Source: Rossellomorea aquimaris
GTDB lineage: Bacteria; Bacillota; Bacilli; Bacillales; Bacillaceae_B
Length of the DNA stretch: 64,000 nucleotides
Assembly (NCBI RefSeq): GCF_035590735.1
Contig: NZ_CP141595.1
Coordinates: 1,831,001 to 1,895,000, forward strand
Direction: 5' to 3'
Shown here: in pieces, positions 40,876 through 52,288 of the stretch
Layout: each line of letters starts with the position of its first letter
Numbering within the stretch: position 1 is the first letter of the stretch
Made by a program: the position numbers and the translations under genes
The notes under the pieces: generated by a model
Databases searched by the model: none
Told to the model about the DNA's origin: nothing
The model's input: the letters and a program-made list of their open reading frames with translations, nothing else

Positions 40876-43553
40876 AATTTCATGAGATGAGACAAGAGGA
40901 CATAGAGCAGTCATTAAATACCAATTATCAAGAGGGTCTTACAACAGATGACGTAGCAAAAAGACGGAAACAATTTGGGTACAATCAATTGGAGGAAGCT
41001 GAGAAGCAGTCAGCTCTGTTATTATTTTTCAGTCAATTTAAGGACTTTATGGTTCTTGTGTTATTGGCAGCCACACTCATTTCAGGATTACTGGGAGAAT
41101 ACATCGATGCGATTGCCATCATAGCCATTGTGTTAATAAACGGTTTCTTAGGTTTTTTTCAAGAGCGTAAAGCAGAGAGGTCCCTGCAGGCTTTAAAGGA
41201 ACTTTCAGCACCACAGGTTTCGGTGTTGAGAGATGGCAAGTGGGTGAAAGTTGTTTCTAAAGACGTCATTATCGGTGATATCATCCGCTTTGGAAGCGGG
41301 GATCGGATCGGGGCAGATGTGCGCCTCATTGAAACGAATAATCTGGAAATAGAGGAATCTGCTTTAACAGGGGAATCTGTACCTGTTACAAAATCGACGA
41401 ACCCTGTCATTGGTGAAAACATGAGTCTCGGAGACTTAGAGAATATGGCTTTTATGGGGACGATGGTCACTAGGGGTAATGGTATTGGTGTTGTTACTTC
41501 GATCGGAATGAAGACAGCCATGGGACAAATCGCTGATATGATTCAAAAAGCTGAAACGATGATAACCCCACTTCAAAGAAAACTTGAAGAATTAGGAAAA
41601 ATACTGATTTCCGTTGCCCTCGTGTTAACGGCATTGGTCGTAGGAATCGGTGTGATCCAGGGCCACGATATGTACACGATGTTCTTAGCTGGGGTTTCTT
41701 TGGCAGTTGCGGCCATTCCAGAAGGCTTACCTGCCATTGTAACCGTTGCCCTTTCCCTCGGCGTTCAGCGAATGATCAAGAAGAAAGCGATCGTCCGAAA
41801 GCTGCCGGCTGTTGAAACATTAGGCTGTGCATCGGTTATTTGCTCAGATAAAACAGGAACTCTGACTCAAAATAAAATGACGGTAACACATCTCTGGAGT
41901 GGGGGCAGAACGTGGACGGTAACGGGAACCGGGTATGAACCGGATGGCCAATTTTACAGCGGAGAACAGAGGGTAACACCTCACAGTGAAAATGCTCTTC
42001 AACAATTATTAACCTTTGGCATGCTATGCAATCATGCGGAACTCGTAACACGTGAAGAAAACTTTGTAGTTGATGGGGATCCTACAGAAGGGGCTCTTCT
42101 AGTGGCGGGGTTGAAAGCTGGACTGAGCCGGGAATCTTTGCAGAAGAAATTTACGATAGTAAAAGAATTCCCCTTTGATTCTACTAGAAAGATGATGAGT
42201 ATGATCGTTGTCGACCAAAACGGGAAACACTTCTCTGTAACGAAAGGTGCTCCCGACGTTTTAGTCGGCAAAAGCGAATCCATCTTGTGGGAAGGAAGAC
42301 TTCAATATAAATCAGCTGAAATATCCCAAAAAGTAGAAGAGGCAATCAGTGAAATGTCGTCCAATGCTCTTCGAAACATTGCGATTGCTTATAAACCGCT
42401 CAATGAAAGGTCCATAGAAGGGATTAAGGAAAATGACATTGAGGAAGGAGTAACCTTCATTGGCTTACAAGGTATGATTGATCCTCCCAGACCTGAAGTG
42501 AAGCAGGCAGTGAAAGAGTGTCGCGCAGCCGGCATTAAGACGGTGATGATTACAGGGGATCATATCTTAACAGCTAAAGCGATTGCCAAACAACTAGGAA
42601 TCTTAAAAAACAAAGATCGTGTTCTGGATGGAAAAGCCTTGAATCAAATGGAAGTACATGAACTGGAAGAAATCGTTGAAGAAGTTTCAGTTTTTGCACG
42701 TGTTTCTCCTGAGCATAAATTAAAAATCGTCAAAGCCCTGCAAAACAGGGGACATGTGGTGGCGATGACCGGGGATGGAGTCAATGACGCTCCGGCCATA
42801 AAATCTTCGGATATTGGAGTAGCCATGGGAATTACCGGGACAGATGTAGCCAAGGAATCTTCTTCACTTGTCCTGTTGGATGATAACTTTGCAACGATTA
42901 AATCAGCAATCCAGGAAGGCAGAAACATCTATGAAAACATCAGAAAGTTTATTCGGTACCTGCTGGCATCGAATGTAGGGGAAATTCTCGTCATGCTATT
43001 TGCCATGATCCTGGCCCTTCCACTTCCATTGGTGCCGATTCAGATTCTTTGGGTGAACCTTGTGACAGATGGACTTCCTGCCATGGCACTTGGTCTCGAT
43101 AAACCAGAAGATGATGTCATGAAGAGAAAACCAAGGCATCCAAAGGAAGGCGTGTTTGCCAGAGGTTTAGGCTGGAAGGTAGTTTCAAGAGGCTTCTTAA
43201 TCGGAGGTGTCACTCTACTTGCTTTTATGTTGTCGTATAAGACTCACCCCGATCACTTGGCGTATGCGCAAACCGTTGCCTTTGCTACATTGGTTATGGC
43301 ACAGCTCATTCATGTGTTTGACTGTCGAAGTGAAGTTTCTGTATTTTCAAGGAACCCCTTCGGAAACATGTATCTTGTGTGGGCCGTGTTATCTTCACTC
43401 GTATTGATGCTTCTCGTGATATACATCCCATCCTTGCAGCCGATCTTCCATACAGTACCGATCGTGTTAAAGGATTGGTTCTTGATCATTGGTTTAAGCT
43501 CGGTTCCAACGTTTTTACTGGCGGGATCATTTTTTGCAAGAAAAAAACAGTGA
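40872..43553 (+). CDS. yloB: Calcium-transporting P-type ATPase (P2A, SERCA-like)
   Basis: An 893-residue membrane pump with ten predicted transmembrane helices, like the B. subtilis YloB Ca2+ ATPase. It has an N-terminal cation-ATPase domain, the TGES actuator loop (LTGESVPV near residue 167), PEGLPA in membrane helix 4, the phosphorylated aspartate in DKTGTLTQN (near 330), KGAPDVL in the nucleotide domain, and TGDGVNDAP. The N-terminus MKFHEM agrees with the homologue, fixing the ATG at 40872 despite the displaced ribosome site. It is followed by a strong terminator. Confidence 0.95.
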   Translation: MKFHEMRQEDIEQSLNTNYQEGLTTDDVAKRRKQFGYNQLEEAEKQSALLLFFSQFKDFMVLVLLAATLISGLLGEYIDAIAIIAIVLINGFLGFFQERKAERSLQALKELSAPQVSVLRDGKWVKVVSKDVIIGDIIRFGSGDRIGADVRLIETNNLEIEESALTGESVPVTKSTNPVIGENMSLGDLENMAFMGTMVTRGNGIGVVTSIGMKTAMGQIADMIQKAETMITPLQRKLEELGKILISVALVLTALVVGIGVIQGHDMYTMFLAGVSLAVAAIPEGLPAIVTVALSLGVQRMIKKKAIVRKLPAVETLGCASVICSDKTGTLTQNKMTVTHLWSGGRTWTVTGTGYEPDGQFYSGEQRVTPHSENALQQLLTFGMLCNHAELVTREENFVVDGDPTEGALLVAGLKAGLSRESLQKKFTIVKEFPFDSTRKMMSMIVVDQNGKHFSVTKGAPDVLVGKSESILWEGRLQYKSAEISQKVEEAISEMSSNALRNIAIAYKPLNERSIEGIKENDIEEGVTFIGLQGMIDPPRPEVKQAVKECRAAGIKTVMITGDHILTAKAIAKQLGILKNKDRVLDGKALNQMEVHELEEIVEEVSVFARVSPEHKLKIVKALQNRGHVVAMTGDGVNDAPAIKSSDIGVAMGITGTDVAKESSSLVLLDDNFATIKSAIQEGRNIYENIRKFIRYLLASNVGEILVMLFAMILALPLPLVPIQILWVNLVTDGLPAMALGLDKPEDDVMKRKPRHPKEGVFARGLGWKVVSRGFLIGGVTLLAFMLSYKTHPDHLAYAQTVAFATLVMAQLIHVFDCRSEVSVFSRNPFGNMYLVWAVLSSLVLMLLVIYIPSLQPIFHTVPIVLKDWFLIIGLSSVPTFLLAGSFFARKKQ

Positions 43554-43565
43554 AATGTGGTATAA

Positions 43566-43606
43566 TCCAAAAGGTAATAGAGAATAGCCTCTATTACCTT
43601 TTTTAT
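43566..43606 (+). terminator. Terminator after the Ca2+ ATPase gene
   Basis: AAAAGGTAATAGAG pairs with CTCTATTACCTTTT around AATAGC, ending in T6. Confidence 0.9.
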
Positions 43607-43678
43607 ATAGTGCTTAGTGCTAGCATGAAATCAGTTGATCTACATACGAATATCGTCAAAAGATTGGATGTGATCGTA

Positions 43679-44554
43679 ATGGTTGTCAGTATGACAGGCT
43701 TTGGAAGAAGCAAAGTAGACTCTGAACAACATACTGTAACGGTTGAAATGAAATCCGTTAATCACAGGTTTAGTGAATGTTTCATAAGGATGCCCCGACA
43801 ATTAATGAAACTTGAGGATAAAATTAAAAAACAAGTATCCCAGTCCGTTAAGAGAGGGAAAGTGGATATTTTCATCACCATTACAGGCGATGGCTTAGTA
43901 CATAAAAACCTACATATTGACTGGAAGCTCATTCAAGATTATTATCAGTTAGTAAATAAAGTGAAAGAAACCTTCTCCTTAAAAGATGAACTGCAATTAT
44001 CCCACCTCTTAAACAGAGAAGAATTTGTGATGATCGAAGAAATGGAAGAGGAAAACGAAGAGCTTGAGCAGTTGGTGTTAAGAGCTGTAGAACAAGCGGC
44101 ACATGACCTTAGACAAATGCGTGAAAAAGAAGGAGAGCTCCTCAAGAAAGATTTTCTCACTCATCTCAATCATTTTGAGGCCAAAATCGGTGAACTTACC
44201 GATCATGCTCCACAAGTGGTCAATCAGTATAGAGAACGGTTAAGAAAAAGGATTCTTGAATACAATGAAACTTCCTTCGATGAAAGTCGTTTGCTTACTG
44301 AAGTTGCCATCTTTGCTGATAAATCGGATATTACCGAAGAACTGACGAGATTAGAAAGTCATATTCAGTACTTTGATTCCTCATTGACCAGTGAAGGACC
44401 TGTAGGCAGGAAGCTGGATTTCATGATCCAGGAAATGAACCGGGAAGTGAACACGATTGGTTCGAAAGCAAACGATTCCTTCATTGCCACGATTGTTGTG
44501 GAACTGAAATCAACACTGGAGAAGCTAAGGGAACAAGTGCAAAATGTAGAATAA
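43679..44554 (+). CDS. yloC: YicC-family endoribonuclease-like protein
   Basis: A 291-residue protein equal in length to B. subtilis YloC, with the N-terminal YicC domain ([32 protein letters not shown]) and the C-terminal DUF1732 domain ([22 protein letters not shown]). Members have been described as endoribonucleases; the substrate is not known here. The ATG at 43679 gives the family N-terminus; the frame is open back to 43379 but that part overlaps the ATPase gene and the terminator. The ribosome site is weak (GGATGTGATC). Confidence 0.9.
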   Translation: MVVSMTGFGRSKVDSEQHTVTVEMKSVNHRFSECFIRMPRQLMKLEDKIKKQVSQSVKRGKVDIFITITGDGLVHKNLHIDWKLIQDYYQLVNKVKETFSLKDELQLSHLLNREEFVMIEEMEEENEELEQLVLRAVEQAAHDLRQMREKEGELLKKDFLTHLNHFEAKIGELTDHAPQVVNQYRERLRKRILEYNETSFDESRLLTEVAIFADKSDITEELTRLESHIQYFDSSLTSEGPVGRKLDFMIQEMNREVNTIGSKANDSFIATIVVELKSTLEKLREQVQNVE

Positions 44555-44555
44555 G

Positions 44556-44594
44556 AAGTTTAGTTTCCTGTCATTCCGGCGAAACTAAACTATT
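44556..44594 (+). terminator. Hairpin between yloC and remA
   Basis: AGTTTAGTTTC pairs perfectly with GAAACTAAACT. The following ATTGATT is a poor T-tract, so it may act as a processing or weak attenuation site rather than a full terminator. Confidence 0.5.
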
Positions 44595-44610
44595 GATTAG
44601 GAGGAGCGTT

Positions 44611-44883
44611 ATGTCGATTAAGCTCATCAATATAGGGTTTGGAAATATTGTTTCAGCTAACCGGATCATCTCAATTGTAAGTCCCGAATCAGCACCGATC
44701 AAACGCCTGATTCAAGATGCAAGAGACCGGGGAACACTCGTTGATGCTACATACGGAAGAAGAACAAGGGCGGTTATTATTACGGATAGCGATCACGTTA
44801 TTCTTTCAGCTGTTCAACCCGAAACCGTTGCTCATCGTTTAACTGATAAAGAGGATATAGTAGAAGAAGGGCAGGGTAAATAA
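44611..44883 (+). CDS. remA: Extracellular matrix regulatory protein RemA
   Basis: A 90-residue DNA-binding protein (DUF370). In B. subtilis it activates matrix operons and osmoprotection genes by forming ring-shaped oligomers. The sequence [20 protein letters not shown]...[19 protein letters not shown] covers the family. The ATG at 44611 lies behind TAGGAGGAGC; an in-frame ATG at 44593 precedes this site and is rejected. gmk begins at the next base. Confidence 0.95.
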   Translation: MSIKLINIGFGNIVSANRIISIVSPESAPIKRLIQDARDRGTLVDATYGRRTRAVIITDSDHVILSAVQPETVAHRLTDKEDIVEEGQGK

Positions 44884-45498
<615 letters not shown>

Positions 45499-45720
45499 AT
45501 GTTAAACCCATCCATTGATTCATTAATGAAAAAGATCGATTCTAAATATTCGTTAGTCAGTATTGCTGCTAAGAGAGCAAGAAACCTGCAAGATACCGGG
45601 GATTATCGCTTGAACCAATATGAGTCTCATAAGTTTGTAGGTAAGGCTCTTGAAGAAATTCAGGCCGGTCAATTATCTATGAAAGAAAGAGATGCCAAAG
45701 CGGTTTATGCTGATGAATAA
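45499..45720 (+). CDS. rpoZ: RNA polymerase omega subunit
   Basis: A 73-residue protein with the omega motif [16 protein letters not shown] and the C-terminal helix [12 protein letters not shown]. It promotes assembly of the polymerase around beta-prime. It starts right after gmk with GCTGGAGGC upstream and is followed by a strong hairpin. Confidence 0.95.
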   Translation: MLNPSIDSLMKKIDSKYSLVSIAAKRARNLQDTGDYRLNQYESHKFVGKALEEIQAGQLSMKERDAKAVYADE

Positions 45721-45743
45721 GCGTCATCATGCTTAATGAAAAA

Positions 45744-45806
45744 CTCTAGGGGGGTTGACTCGAAAGATTTCATGATCTTTCGGGACAACCCTATTTTCTT
45801 TTTCTA
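45744..45806 (+). terminator. Terminator after rpoZ
   Basis: GGGTTG.CTCGAAAGAT pairs with ATCTTTCGGGACAACCC, followed by TATTTTCTTTTT. Confidence 0.8.
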
Positions 45807-45857
45807 TCAATATCCTTCATAATAAAGGAAGGATTAAGTGTAATGGGGGAAAGCAGA

Positions 45858-47087
45858 ATGATCAAGGGGAAAAAAATACTATTATGTGTATCTGGTGGAA
45901 TTGCTGTATATAAAGCGGCTGCATTAACGAGCAAGCTGATCCAAAGCGGTGCCGATGTGAAGGTCATCATGACAGAATCAGCACGAAAATTTGTGGCTCC
46001 ACTTACTTTTCAGGCATTATCCCGTCGAGATGTATACTGGGATACCTTTGATGAAAAGGATTCGTCAAAGATCGCTCATATCGACTTGGCTGACTGGGCA
46101 GATCTTGTACTGGTTGCACCAGCCACTGCCAACATCATCGGGAAGCTCGCGAACGGAATTGCAGATGACATGATTTCAACAACCATTTTGGCAACGAGAG
46201 CAAAAGTATGGATTGCCCCAGCCATGAATGTACATATGTATGATAACCCAGCGGTGAAGAGGAATATCGATACCCTTTTTGAGTTTGGCTACCGATTTGT
46301 CGAACCAAGTGAAGGGTATTTAGCTTGTGGATACGTCGGAAAAGGAAGATTAGAAGAACCTGAGAAAGTAGTGGAATTGGTTGATCGCTACTTTTCTAAT
46401 CGTGATAGCGAAGGGAAGATATTACAGGGGAAAAGAGTCGTCATAACTGCTGGACCGACAAGAGAAATGGTCGATCCCGTTCGTTTCTTCTCCAATCGCT
46501 CAACAGGGAAAATGGGTTACGCCCTTGCAGAGGCGGCCGTGTCTCTTGGGGCAGATGTAGTCTTGATTTCCGGACCGTCTCAATTACCCATTCCAAGTGG
46601 AGTTGAATTTGTCTCCGTCATAAGTGCTGAAGATATGTACAATGCTGTTCATGAAGCGTTTCCAACAGCGGATATCGTTGTGAAGAGCGCTGCAGTCGCT
46701 GATTATCGTCCGAAAGAAACCTTTGAGGATAAGCTGAAGAAAAAAGATGGGAATCTAGTGATTGAATTTGAACGTACAAAGGATATATTAATGAGTCTAG
46801 GTGAGCGAAAGGAACATCAGTATCTAATCGGATTTGCGGCCGAAACAACAAACGTTTACGAGTATGCGAAAGCAAAGCTTGAGAAAAAGCGGGCAAATAT
46901 GATTGTTGCAAATAATGTGAAAGAAACAGGTTCAGGGTTTGGAACGGACACGAACAAAGTATCGATTGTAACAATTGACGGCACCATTCGAGAGCTGCCA
47001 TTATTATCAAAGGTAGAGGTAGCCAAAGAAATCTATAAAGAAGCGATCCGGCAGATAAAGAAGGGCTCCTCCCATGAACGTAGCTAG
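45858..47087 (+). CDS. coaBC: Bifunctional phosphopantothenoylcysteine decarboxylase / phosphopantothenate-cysteine ligase
   Basis: Two consecutive steps of coenzyme A synthesis. The N-terminal flavoprotein decarboxylase (CoaC) has LCVSGGIAVYKA, the APATANIIGKLANGIADDM loop, and the catalytic Cys region LACGYVGKGRL. The C-terminal CTP-dependent ligase (CoaB) begins near residue 195 with VVITAGPTREMVDPVR. It has 409 residues. Start chosen at ATG 45858 (MIKGKKILL), 8 bases behind GGGGGA; ATG 45843 adds five residues. Confidence 0.95.
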   Translation: MIKGKKILLCVSGGIAVYKAAALTSKLIQSGADVKVIMTESARKFVAPLTFQALSRRDVYWDTFDEKDSSKIAHIDLADWADLVLVAPATANIIGKLANGIADDMISTTILATRAKVWIAPAMNVHMYDNPAVKRNIDTLFEFGYRFVEPSEGYLACGYVGKGRLEEPEKVVELVDRYFSNRDSEGKILQGKRVVITAGPTREMVDPVRFFSNRSTGKMGYALAEAAVSLGADVVLISGPSQLPIPSGVEFVSVISAEDMYNAVHEAFPTADIVVKSAAVADYRPKETFEDKLKKKDGNLVIEFERTKDILMSLGERKEHQYLIGFAAETTNVYEYAKAKLEKKRANMIVANNVKETGSGFGTDTNKVSIVTIDGTIRELPLLSKVEVAKEIYKEAIRQIKKGSSHERS

Positions 47088-49497
47088 TGTCATCGTGGAT
47101 GTTCCTGCCATGCAGACGGATCGAACCTACGACTATAGTATTCCGGATGAATGGAGAGGCAGCATCGTTCCCGGCATGAGAGTCATCGTTCCTTTTGGAC
47201 CAAGGAAAATCCAGGGCTTTGTCATTGAATTAAAGGAAAAAGGGGAGGTCTCGAAGCTGAAACCGATTGTAGAGCCGATGGACCTTGTACCGGTCCTGAA
47301 TAAAGAACTTCTAACATTGGGGAACTGGCTTACAGAGAAGACCCTTTGCTTTAAAATCTCAGCATTTCAAGCGATGCTTCCAGCAGCCATGAAAGCGAAA
47401 TATGAAAAATTCTTTCAACTTGAGGAAAATATGAGTCCGGGTGAACTTAACCTTTCACTCCAACGCTTCTTTCAGAATGGAAGAGAAGTGTCCTGGAAAG
47501 CGATCGAAGAAAACGGAATGCTGCCCCTTGTTCATAAAGAGGTAAAGCAAGGTACGATGGAAGTAATTTACAGAGTGAAAGCGAAGGGGAATAAGAAAAC
47601 GGTTCGAAAACTGTATCTTAATGTACCTGCAGATGATTTAGAAGAAGTGAAGAACAGTCTGCCTCCTCAAGCAAGTAAGCAGAAACAAATCATAGAATAC
47701 ATGAGTCATTCTGCTCCTGGTGGGGACGGGATACTTGCCGCTACCCTCCTTGAAGAGATGGCGACTACTTCATCTACCGTGAAATCGTTAGTCAATAAAG
47801 GGATTCTGATTGAGAAAAGCGTTGAAATGTATCGTGATCCCTTTGAAAATAGGACGTTTGAGAAGACCTCACCGCTTTCTTTAACGTCTCAACAAGACCA
47901 TGCGATTCGCCCTATACTGACTACCATAGATGAAGACAAACATCACACATTCCTTCTTTACGGAGTAACAGGGAGTGGTAAAACCGAAATTTATCTTCAA
48001 TCCATTCAACGGGTCTTACAAGAAGGGAAGGAAGCGATTGTATTAGTTCCTGAAATCTCGCTTACTCCCCAGATGGTTCACAGATTCAAGGGCCGGTTCG
48101 GAAATGATGTAGCTGTCCTGCACAGCGGTTTGTCAGTTGGTGAAAAGTATGATGAATGGAGAAAGATTCAGCGAAAGGAAGTAAAAGTGGTGGTCGGTGC
48201 CCGCTCAGCTGTTTTTGCTCCTTTTGAAAATATAGGAATCATCATTATTGATGAAGAGCATGAAACAAGTTACAAGCAAGAAGAAAATCCTCGTTATCAT
48301 GCCAGGGACGTGGCGATTTATAGAGGGGAGTATCATCAATGCCCTGTCATTTTAGGAAGCGCAACACCTTCTTTGGAATCCTTTGCACGAGCATCAAAAT
48401 GTGTATATGGGCTCCTCACATTGGATAAAAGGATGAATGATGGCCCCCTTCCTTCCGTTGATATTGTGGATATGAGAGAGGAACTGAGGAAGGGAAACCG
48501 TTCCATGTTCTCAACTGAACTATTCGATAAGCTTCAGGACCGAATGGAAAAGGGAGAGCAAACCGTCCTATTCCTTAACAGGAGAGGGCATTCATCATTC
48601 ATCATGTGTAGAGATTGCGGCTTTGTCCTTCAATGTCCAAACTGCGACATCTCCTTAACCTATCACCGCTTTTCAAACGGAATGAAATGTCATTACTGCG
48701 GCTACGAAGAAGGAGTTCCCACTACTTGTCCTGAGTGTACGAGTGAGCATATTCGTTATTTTGGAACAGGAACTCAAAAGGTAGAGGAAGAATTGACGAA
48801 ACTTATCCCCGATGCTCGAATCATTCGCATGGATGTGGACACGACCTCCCGAAAAGGGTCCCACGAAAAGCTATTAACAGCCTTTGGAGAGGGAAAAGCA
48901 GATATTCTTCTAGGTACGCAAATGATTGCCAAGGGTCTGGACTTTCCGAATATCACTCTCGTCGGGGTCCTCAGTGCGGATACGATGCTCCATCTCCCAG
49001 ACTTCAGAGCAGCAGAGAAGACGTTTCAATTACTTACTCAAGTAAGCGGACGAGCAGGCAGACACACCCTGCCGGGAGAAGTAGTGATTCAAACGTATAC
49101 GCCGGAGCACTATTCAATCGAGTTAGCGTCTCATCATGATTACAACCGTTTTTATCAACAGGAAATGATGATGAGGAAAATGGGCTCCTATCCTCCCTTT
49201 TACTACATCACTATGCTCACATTAAGTCATGAGGATTTAATGAAAGTTGTGGATATTGCAGAGAAGATGACGAGTTATATCCGTTCAAAGCTATCCGAAA
49301 CTACGACCATTCTTGGACCCGTGGCGTCTCCAATCCCCAGGATAAAGAATAGATATCGGTATCAATGTTTGATAAAATACAAGCGGGAACCAAATCTTGG
49401 CACTACGTTAAAAACAGTATTAGATCAGTACCAGCAGCAATATGCGTCCCAAGGGTTATCAATCTCCATAGATGTGAACCCTTATATGATGATGTAA
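47074..49497 (+). CDS. priA: Primosomal replication-restart helicase PriA
   Basis: A 3'-5' DNA helicase that recognises abandoned forks and reloads the replicative helicase. The 807 residues comprise an N-terminal 3'-end-binding domain, a helicase core with Walker A GVTGSGKTEIY (near residue 298) and DEEHETSYKQ, and the eight-cysteine double zinc site (CRDCGFVLQCPNC, CHYCGY...CPEC) near 510-555. It overlaps coaBC by 14 bases. Confidence 0.96.
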   Translation: MNVASVIVDVPAMQTDRTYDYSIPDEWRGSIVPGMRVIVPFGPRKIQGFVIELKEKGEVSKLKPIVEPMDLVPVLNKELLTLGNWLTEKTLCFKISAFQAMLPAAMKAKYEKFFQLEENMSPGELNLSLQRFFQNGREVSWKAIEENGMLPLVHKEVKQGTMEVIYRVKAKGNKKTVRKLYLNVPADDLEEVKNSLPPQASKQKQIIEYMSHSAPGGDGILAATLLEEMATTSSTVKSLVNKGILIEKSVEMYRDPFENRTFEKTSPLSLTSQQDHAIRPILTTIDEDKHHTFLLYGVTGSGKTEIYLQSIQRVLQEGKEAIVLVPEISLTPQMVHRFKGRFGNDVAVLHSGLSVGEKYDEWRKIQRKEVKVVVGARSAVFAPFENIGIIIIDEEHETSYKQEENPRYHARDVAIYRGEYHQCPVILGSATPSLESFARASKCVYGLLTLDKRMNDGPLPSVDIVDMREELRKGNRSMFSTELFDKLQDRMEKGEQTVLFLNRRGHSSFIMCRDCGFVLQCPNCDISLTYHRFSNGMKCHYCGYEEGVPTTCPECTSEHIRYFGTGTQKVEEELTKLIPDARIIRMDVDTTSRKGSHEKLLTAFGEGKADILLGTQMIAKGLDFPNITLVGVLSADTMLHLPDFRAAEKTFQLLTQVSGRAGRHTLPGEVVIQTYTPEHYSIELASHHDYNRFYQQEMMMRKMGSYPPFYYITMLTLSHEDLMKVVDIAEKMTSYIRSKLSETTTILGPVASPIPRIKNRYRYQCLIKYKREPNLGTTLKTVLDQYQQQYASQGLSISIDVNPYMMM

Positions 49498-49528
49498 CTA
49501 ATTTTTTACGGAAAAATGGAGGAGACTT

Positions 49529-50011
49529 ATGGCAATACTTCCAATTGTAATGCACCCTGATCCAATCTTAGAAAAAGAATGTGAGAAGGTAACGGCATTT
49601 GATAAGAAATTGAAAAAATTATTGGCAAATATGTATGACACAATGCTTGAAGCGGATGGTGTAGGCCTCGCAGCTCCTCAAGTAGGAATCGACCTTCAGG
49701 TAGCAGTGGTGGATATCGGGGATGATACTGGTACGATCGAGCTTATCAATCCGGAAATCGTCGAGACAGACGGATCTCAAACAGATCTTGAAGGGTGCCT
49801 GAGTTTCCCGGGGTTATATGGGGAAGTGACCCGTCCCTATTCCATCAGGGTCAGAACGTTCGACCGAAAAGGAAGAATGATTGAATTTCAAGCCCAGGAC
49901 TTTTTAGCCAGGGCGATTCAACACGAAATTGATCATCTTCACGGTGTTCTATTTACCTCAAAGGTAGAAAAATATGTGACAGAAGAAGAATTAGAAGGGT
50001 ATGAAGCTTAA
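49529..50011 (+). CDS. def: Peptide deformylase
   Basis: Removes N-formyl groups from nascent proteins. The three metal-site motifs are present: [10 protein letters not shown] (about residues 45-54), EGCLSFPG (about 90-97) and QHEIDHLHG (about 131-139). It has 160 residues, a type 1 enzyme. GGAGGAG precedes the ATG. The stop overlaps the fmt start (TAATG). Confidence 0.97.
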   Translation: MAILPIVMHPDPILEKECEKVTAFDKKLKKLLANMYDTMLEADGVGLAAPQVGIDLQVAVVDIGDDTGTIELINPEIVETDGSQTDLEGCLSFPGLYGEVTRPYSIRVRTFDRKGRMIEFQAQDFLARAIQHEIDHLHGVLFTSKVEKYVTEEELEGYEA

Positions 50012-50961
50012 TGATGAAAGTAATTTTTATGGGAACGCCTGATTTCTCAGTTCCTGTTCTTCAATCTCTATTAGACGAAAACTATGATGTGATTGCGGTC
50101 GTGACACAGCCCGATCGCCCAGTGGGGAGAAAAAGGATCCTCACGCCTCCACCTGTAAAGGTAGCAGCTGAAAAGAAGGGGATTCCAGTCTATCAACCAG
50201 AGAAAATAAAGGATGAAGATGAGTTAAACAAAGTGCTTTCATTAGAGCCTGACCTTATCGTAACTGCCGCATTCGGACAAATTCTTCCCAACGCATTACT
50301 GGAAGCCCCTCAGTATGGATGCATCAATGTTCACGCCTCTTTACTTCCTGAACTTAGAGGGGGAGCACCTATTCATTATTCCATTCTCCAAGGAAAAGAG
50401 AAAACAGGCATCACCATCATGTATATGGTCGAAAAGCTTGATGCAGGGGACATTATTAGTCAAGTTGAAGTGGTTATTGATGAGCGGGACCATGTGGGAA
50501 CCCTTCACGATAAATTAAGCGTTGCAGGTGCAGCGTTACTCATTGAAACGGTGCCCAAATTATTGGCAGGGGACATAACCCCGGTCAAACAGGACGATTC
50601 AAAAGCGACATTTGCACGAAACATCAAACGCGAACAAGAAAAAATTGATTGGGCGAAAGGTGGAGAAGAAATCTACAACCATATTAGAGGACTTCACCCT
50701 TGGCCGGTTGCTTACACCACATTAGATAATTCTGTGATCAAAATCTGGTGGGGAGAAAAAGTCAGCGGAACTTCTGGTGCACCTGGAGAAATCATGAAGA
50801 TTGAAGAGGATGGATTCGTTGTTTCTACAGGGACTTCAGTGGGAATAAAAATAATCGATTTACAACCTTCTGGGAAAAAGAGAATGAGTGCAAAGGATTA
50901 TCTGCGTGGAGCAGGTGCTCACCTAAAAGCAGGAATGATGTTAGGAGAAAATAATGAGTAA
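50011..50961 (+). CDS. fmt: Methionyl-tRNA formyltransferase
   Basis: Formylates initiator Met-tRNA, the partner activity to Def. The N-terminal formyltransferase domain has [24 protein letters not shown] and the catalytic [15 protein letters not shown], followed by a C-terminal OB-like domain. It has 316 residues. Adjacent ATGs occur at 50011 and 50014. It overlaps rsmB by 8 bases. Confidence 0.97.
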   Translation: MMKVIFMGTPDFSVPVLQSLLDENYDVIAVVTQPDRPVGRKRILTPPPVKVAAEKKGIPVYQPEKIKDEDELNKVLSLEPDLIVTAAFGQILPNALLEAPQYGCINVHASLLPELRGGAPIHYSILQGKEKTGITIMYMVEKLDAGDIISQVEVVIDERDHVGTLHDKLSVAGAALLIETVPKLLAGDITPVKQDDSKATFARNIKREQEKIDWAKGGEEIYNHIRGLHPWPVAYTTLDNSVIKIWWGEKVSGTSGAPGEIMKIEEDGFVVSTGTSVGIKIIDLQPSGKKRMSAKDYLRGAGAHLKAGMMLGENNE

Positions 50962-52288
50962 ACGAAATAAAACCGTACGTGAAGCAGCACTTGATGTCAT
51001 TGAAGCGGTAGAGAAAAATCAATCGTATAGTAATTTATTACTCAATTCTGTGATTGAAAAAAATCAGCTGCCAAGTAAGGATATTGGATTATTAACCGAG
51101 CTGACATATGGAACCATTCAACGAAAAATGACGTTGGATTTCTATTTAGCTCCATTTATTAAAGGGAAGCTGGATGAGTGGGTTCGTCATCTATTGCGTT
51201 TATCCCTCTATCAGCTTGTGTACTTAGATCGAATTCCTGACCGTGCTGTTTTCTATGAAGCTGTAGAAATTGCTAAGAAGAGAGGGCATAAAGGCATCTC
51301 AGGATTGGTGAATGGGGTCTTGCGTTCTGTTCAAAGAAAAGGGCTTCCTTCCCTTGACACTATTAAAGATCCGATCGAGCGGGTGGCCATCGAAACGAGT
51401 CATCCTTATTGGCTTGTGAAGAGATGGGAAGAGCAATTTGGTCTGGAGAAAACGAAAGAAATGTGTGAAACCAATTTAATCGCACCTAAACAAACGGCAA
51501 GGGTGAATACAACCAAAATCACTAGGGAAGAGCTTATCCAACTCTTGATGGACCACGGAAACGAAGTGAAAGAAAGCCCGGTAGTGCCGGAAGCGATCCA
51601 GTCACTTCGAGGGAATCTGGCAAAAACAGATGAATATCGTAACGGACTATTCAACATCCAGGATGAAAGTTCAATGCTTGTCTCCTATGCTTTAAAGCTT
51701 GATCACGGGATGAAAGTGTTAGATGCATGCGCAGCACCAGGGGGGAAAACGACTCACATAGCCGAAAAACTATCAGGAACCGGAGAAGTCCATGCACTGG
51801 ACTTACACAAGCATAAGGTCAAATTAATTGACGAAAATGCAACTCGTCTTGGATTAAATAATATAAAGACTGCAACCCTTGATAGTCGAAAAGCAGGAGA
51901 GAAGTTTGAAAAAGAAAGCTTCGATCGCATTCTGGTGGATGCCCCATGTTCTGGGTTAGGCGTATTAAGAAGAAAACCGGATATAAAATATGCTAAAAAA
52001 GAATCGGATCTTCTATCATTGCAAAAGATTCAGCTGGACATTCTTTCAGCCGTTACGCCATTGTTAAAAAAAGATGGACTATTAGTTTATAGTACTTGTA
52101 CTGTGGATCAAAATGAGAATGAAGGTACTGTGTCGGCTTTCTTAAGTGATCATCCAGAATTTGATCCTCAACCATTAGATGAACTTCCGGATTCCATCAC
52201 ACCGTTTATTAAAGAAAATCAATTACAAGTATTTCCTCAGGATTTTGGCGGGGATGGATTCTTTATTTCGTGCTTTAGAAAAAAATGA
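50954..52288 (+). CDS. rsmB: 16S rRNA (cytosine-967-C5) methyltransferase
   Basis: A 444-residue enzyme with an N-terminal NusB-like RNA-binding domain (to about residue 140) and a C-terminal Rossmann methyltransferase domain. SAM-binding [12 protein letters not shown] is near residue 253, motif [10 protein letters not shown] near 327, and the catalytic [10 protein letters not shown] near 381. It is in the usual order def-fmt-rsmB. The next expected gene, rlmN, is missing. Confidence 0.95.
   Translation: MSKRNKTVREAALDVIEAVEKNQSYSNLLLNSVIEKNQLPSKDIGLLTELTYGTIQRKMTLDFYLAPFIKGKLDEWVRHLLRLSLYQLVYLDRIPDRAVFYEAVEIAKKRGHKGISGLVNGVLRSVQRKGLPSLDTIKDPIERVAIETSHPYWLVKRWEEQFGLEKTKEMCETNLIAPKQTARVNTTKITREELIQLLMDHGNEVKESPVVPEAIQSLRGNLAKTDEYRNGLFNIQDESSMLVSYALKLDHGMKVLDACAAPGGKTTHIAEKLSGTGEVHALDLHKHKVKLIDENATRLGLNNIKTATLDSRKAGEKFEKESFDRILVDAPCSGLGVLRRKPDIKYAKKESDLLSLQKIQLDILSAVTPLLKKDGLLVYSTCTVDQNENEGTVSAFLSDHPEFDPQPLDELPDSITPFIKENQLQVFPQDFGGDGFFISCFRKK

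Noticed and set aside
43379..43678. 100-residue N-terminal extension of the YicC-like protein
   Set aside because: It overlaps the end of the Ca2+ ATPase gene and crosses its terminator; the family N-terminus begins at 43679.
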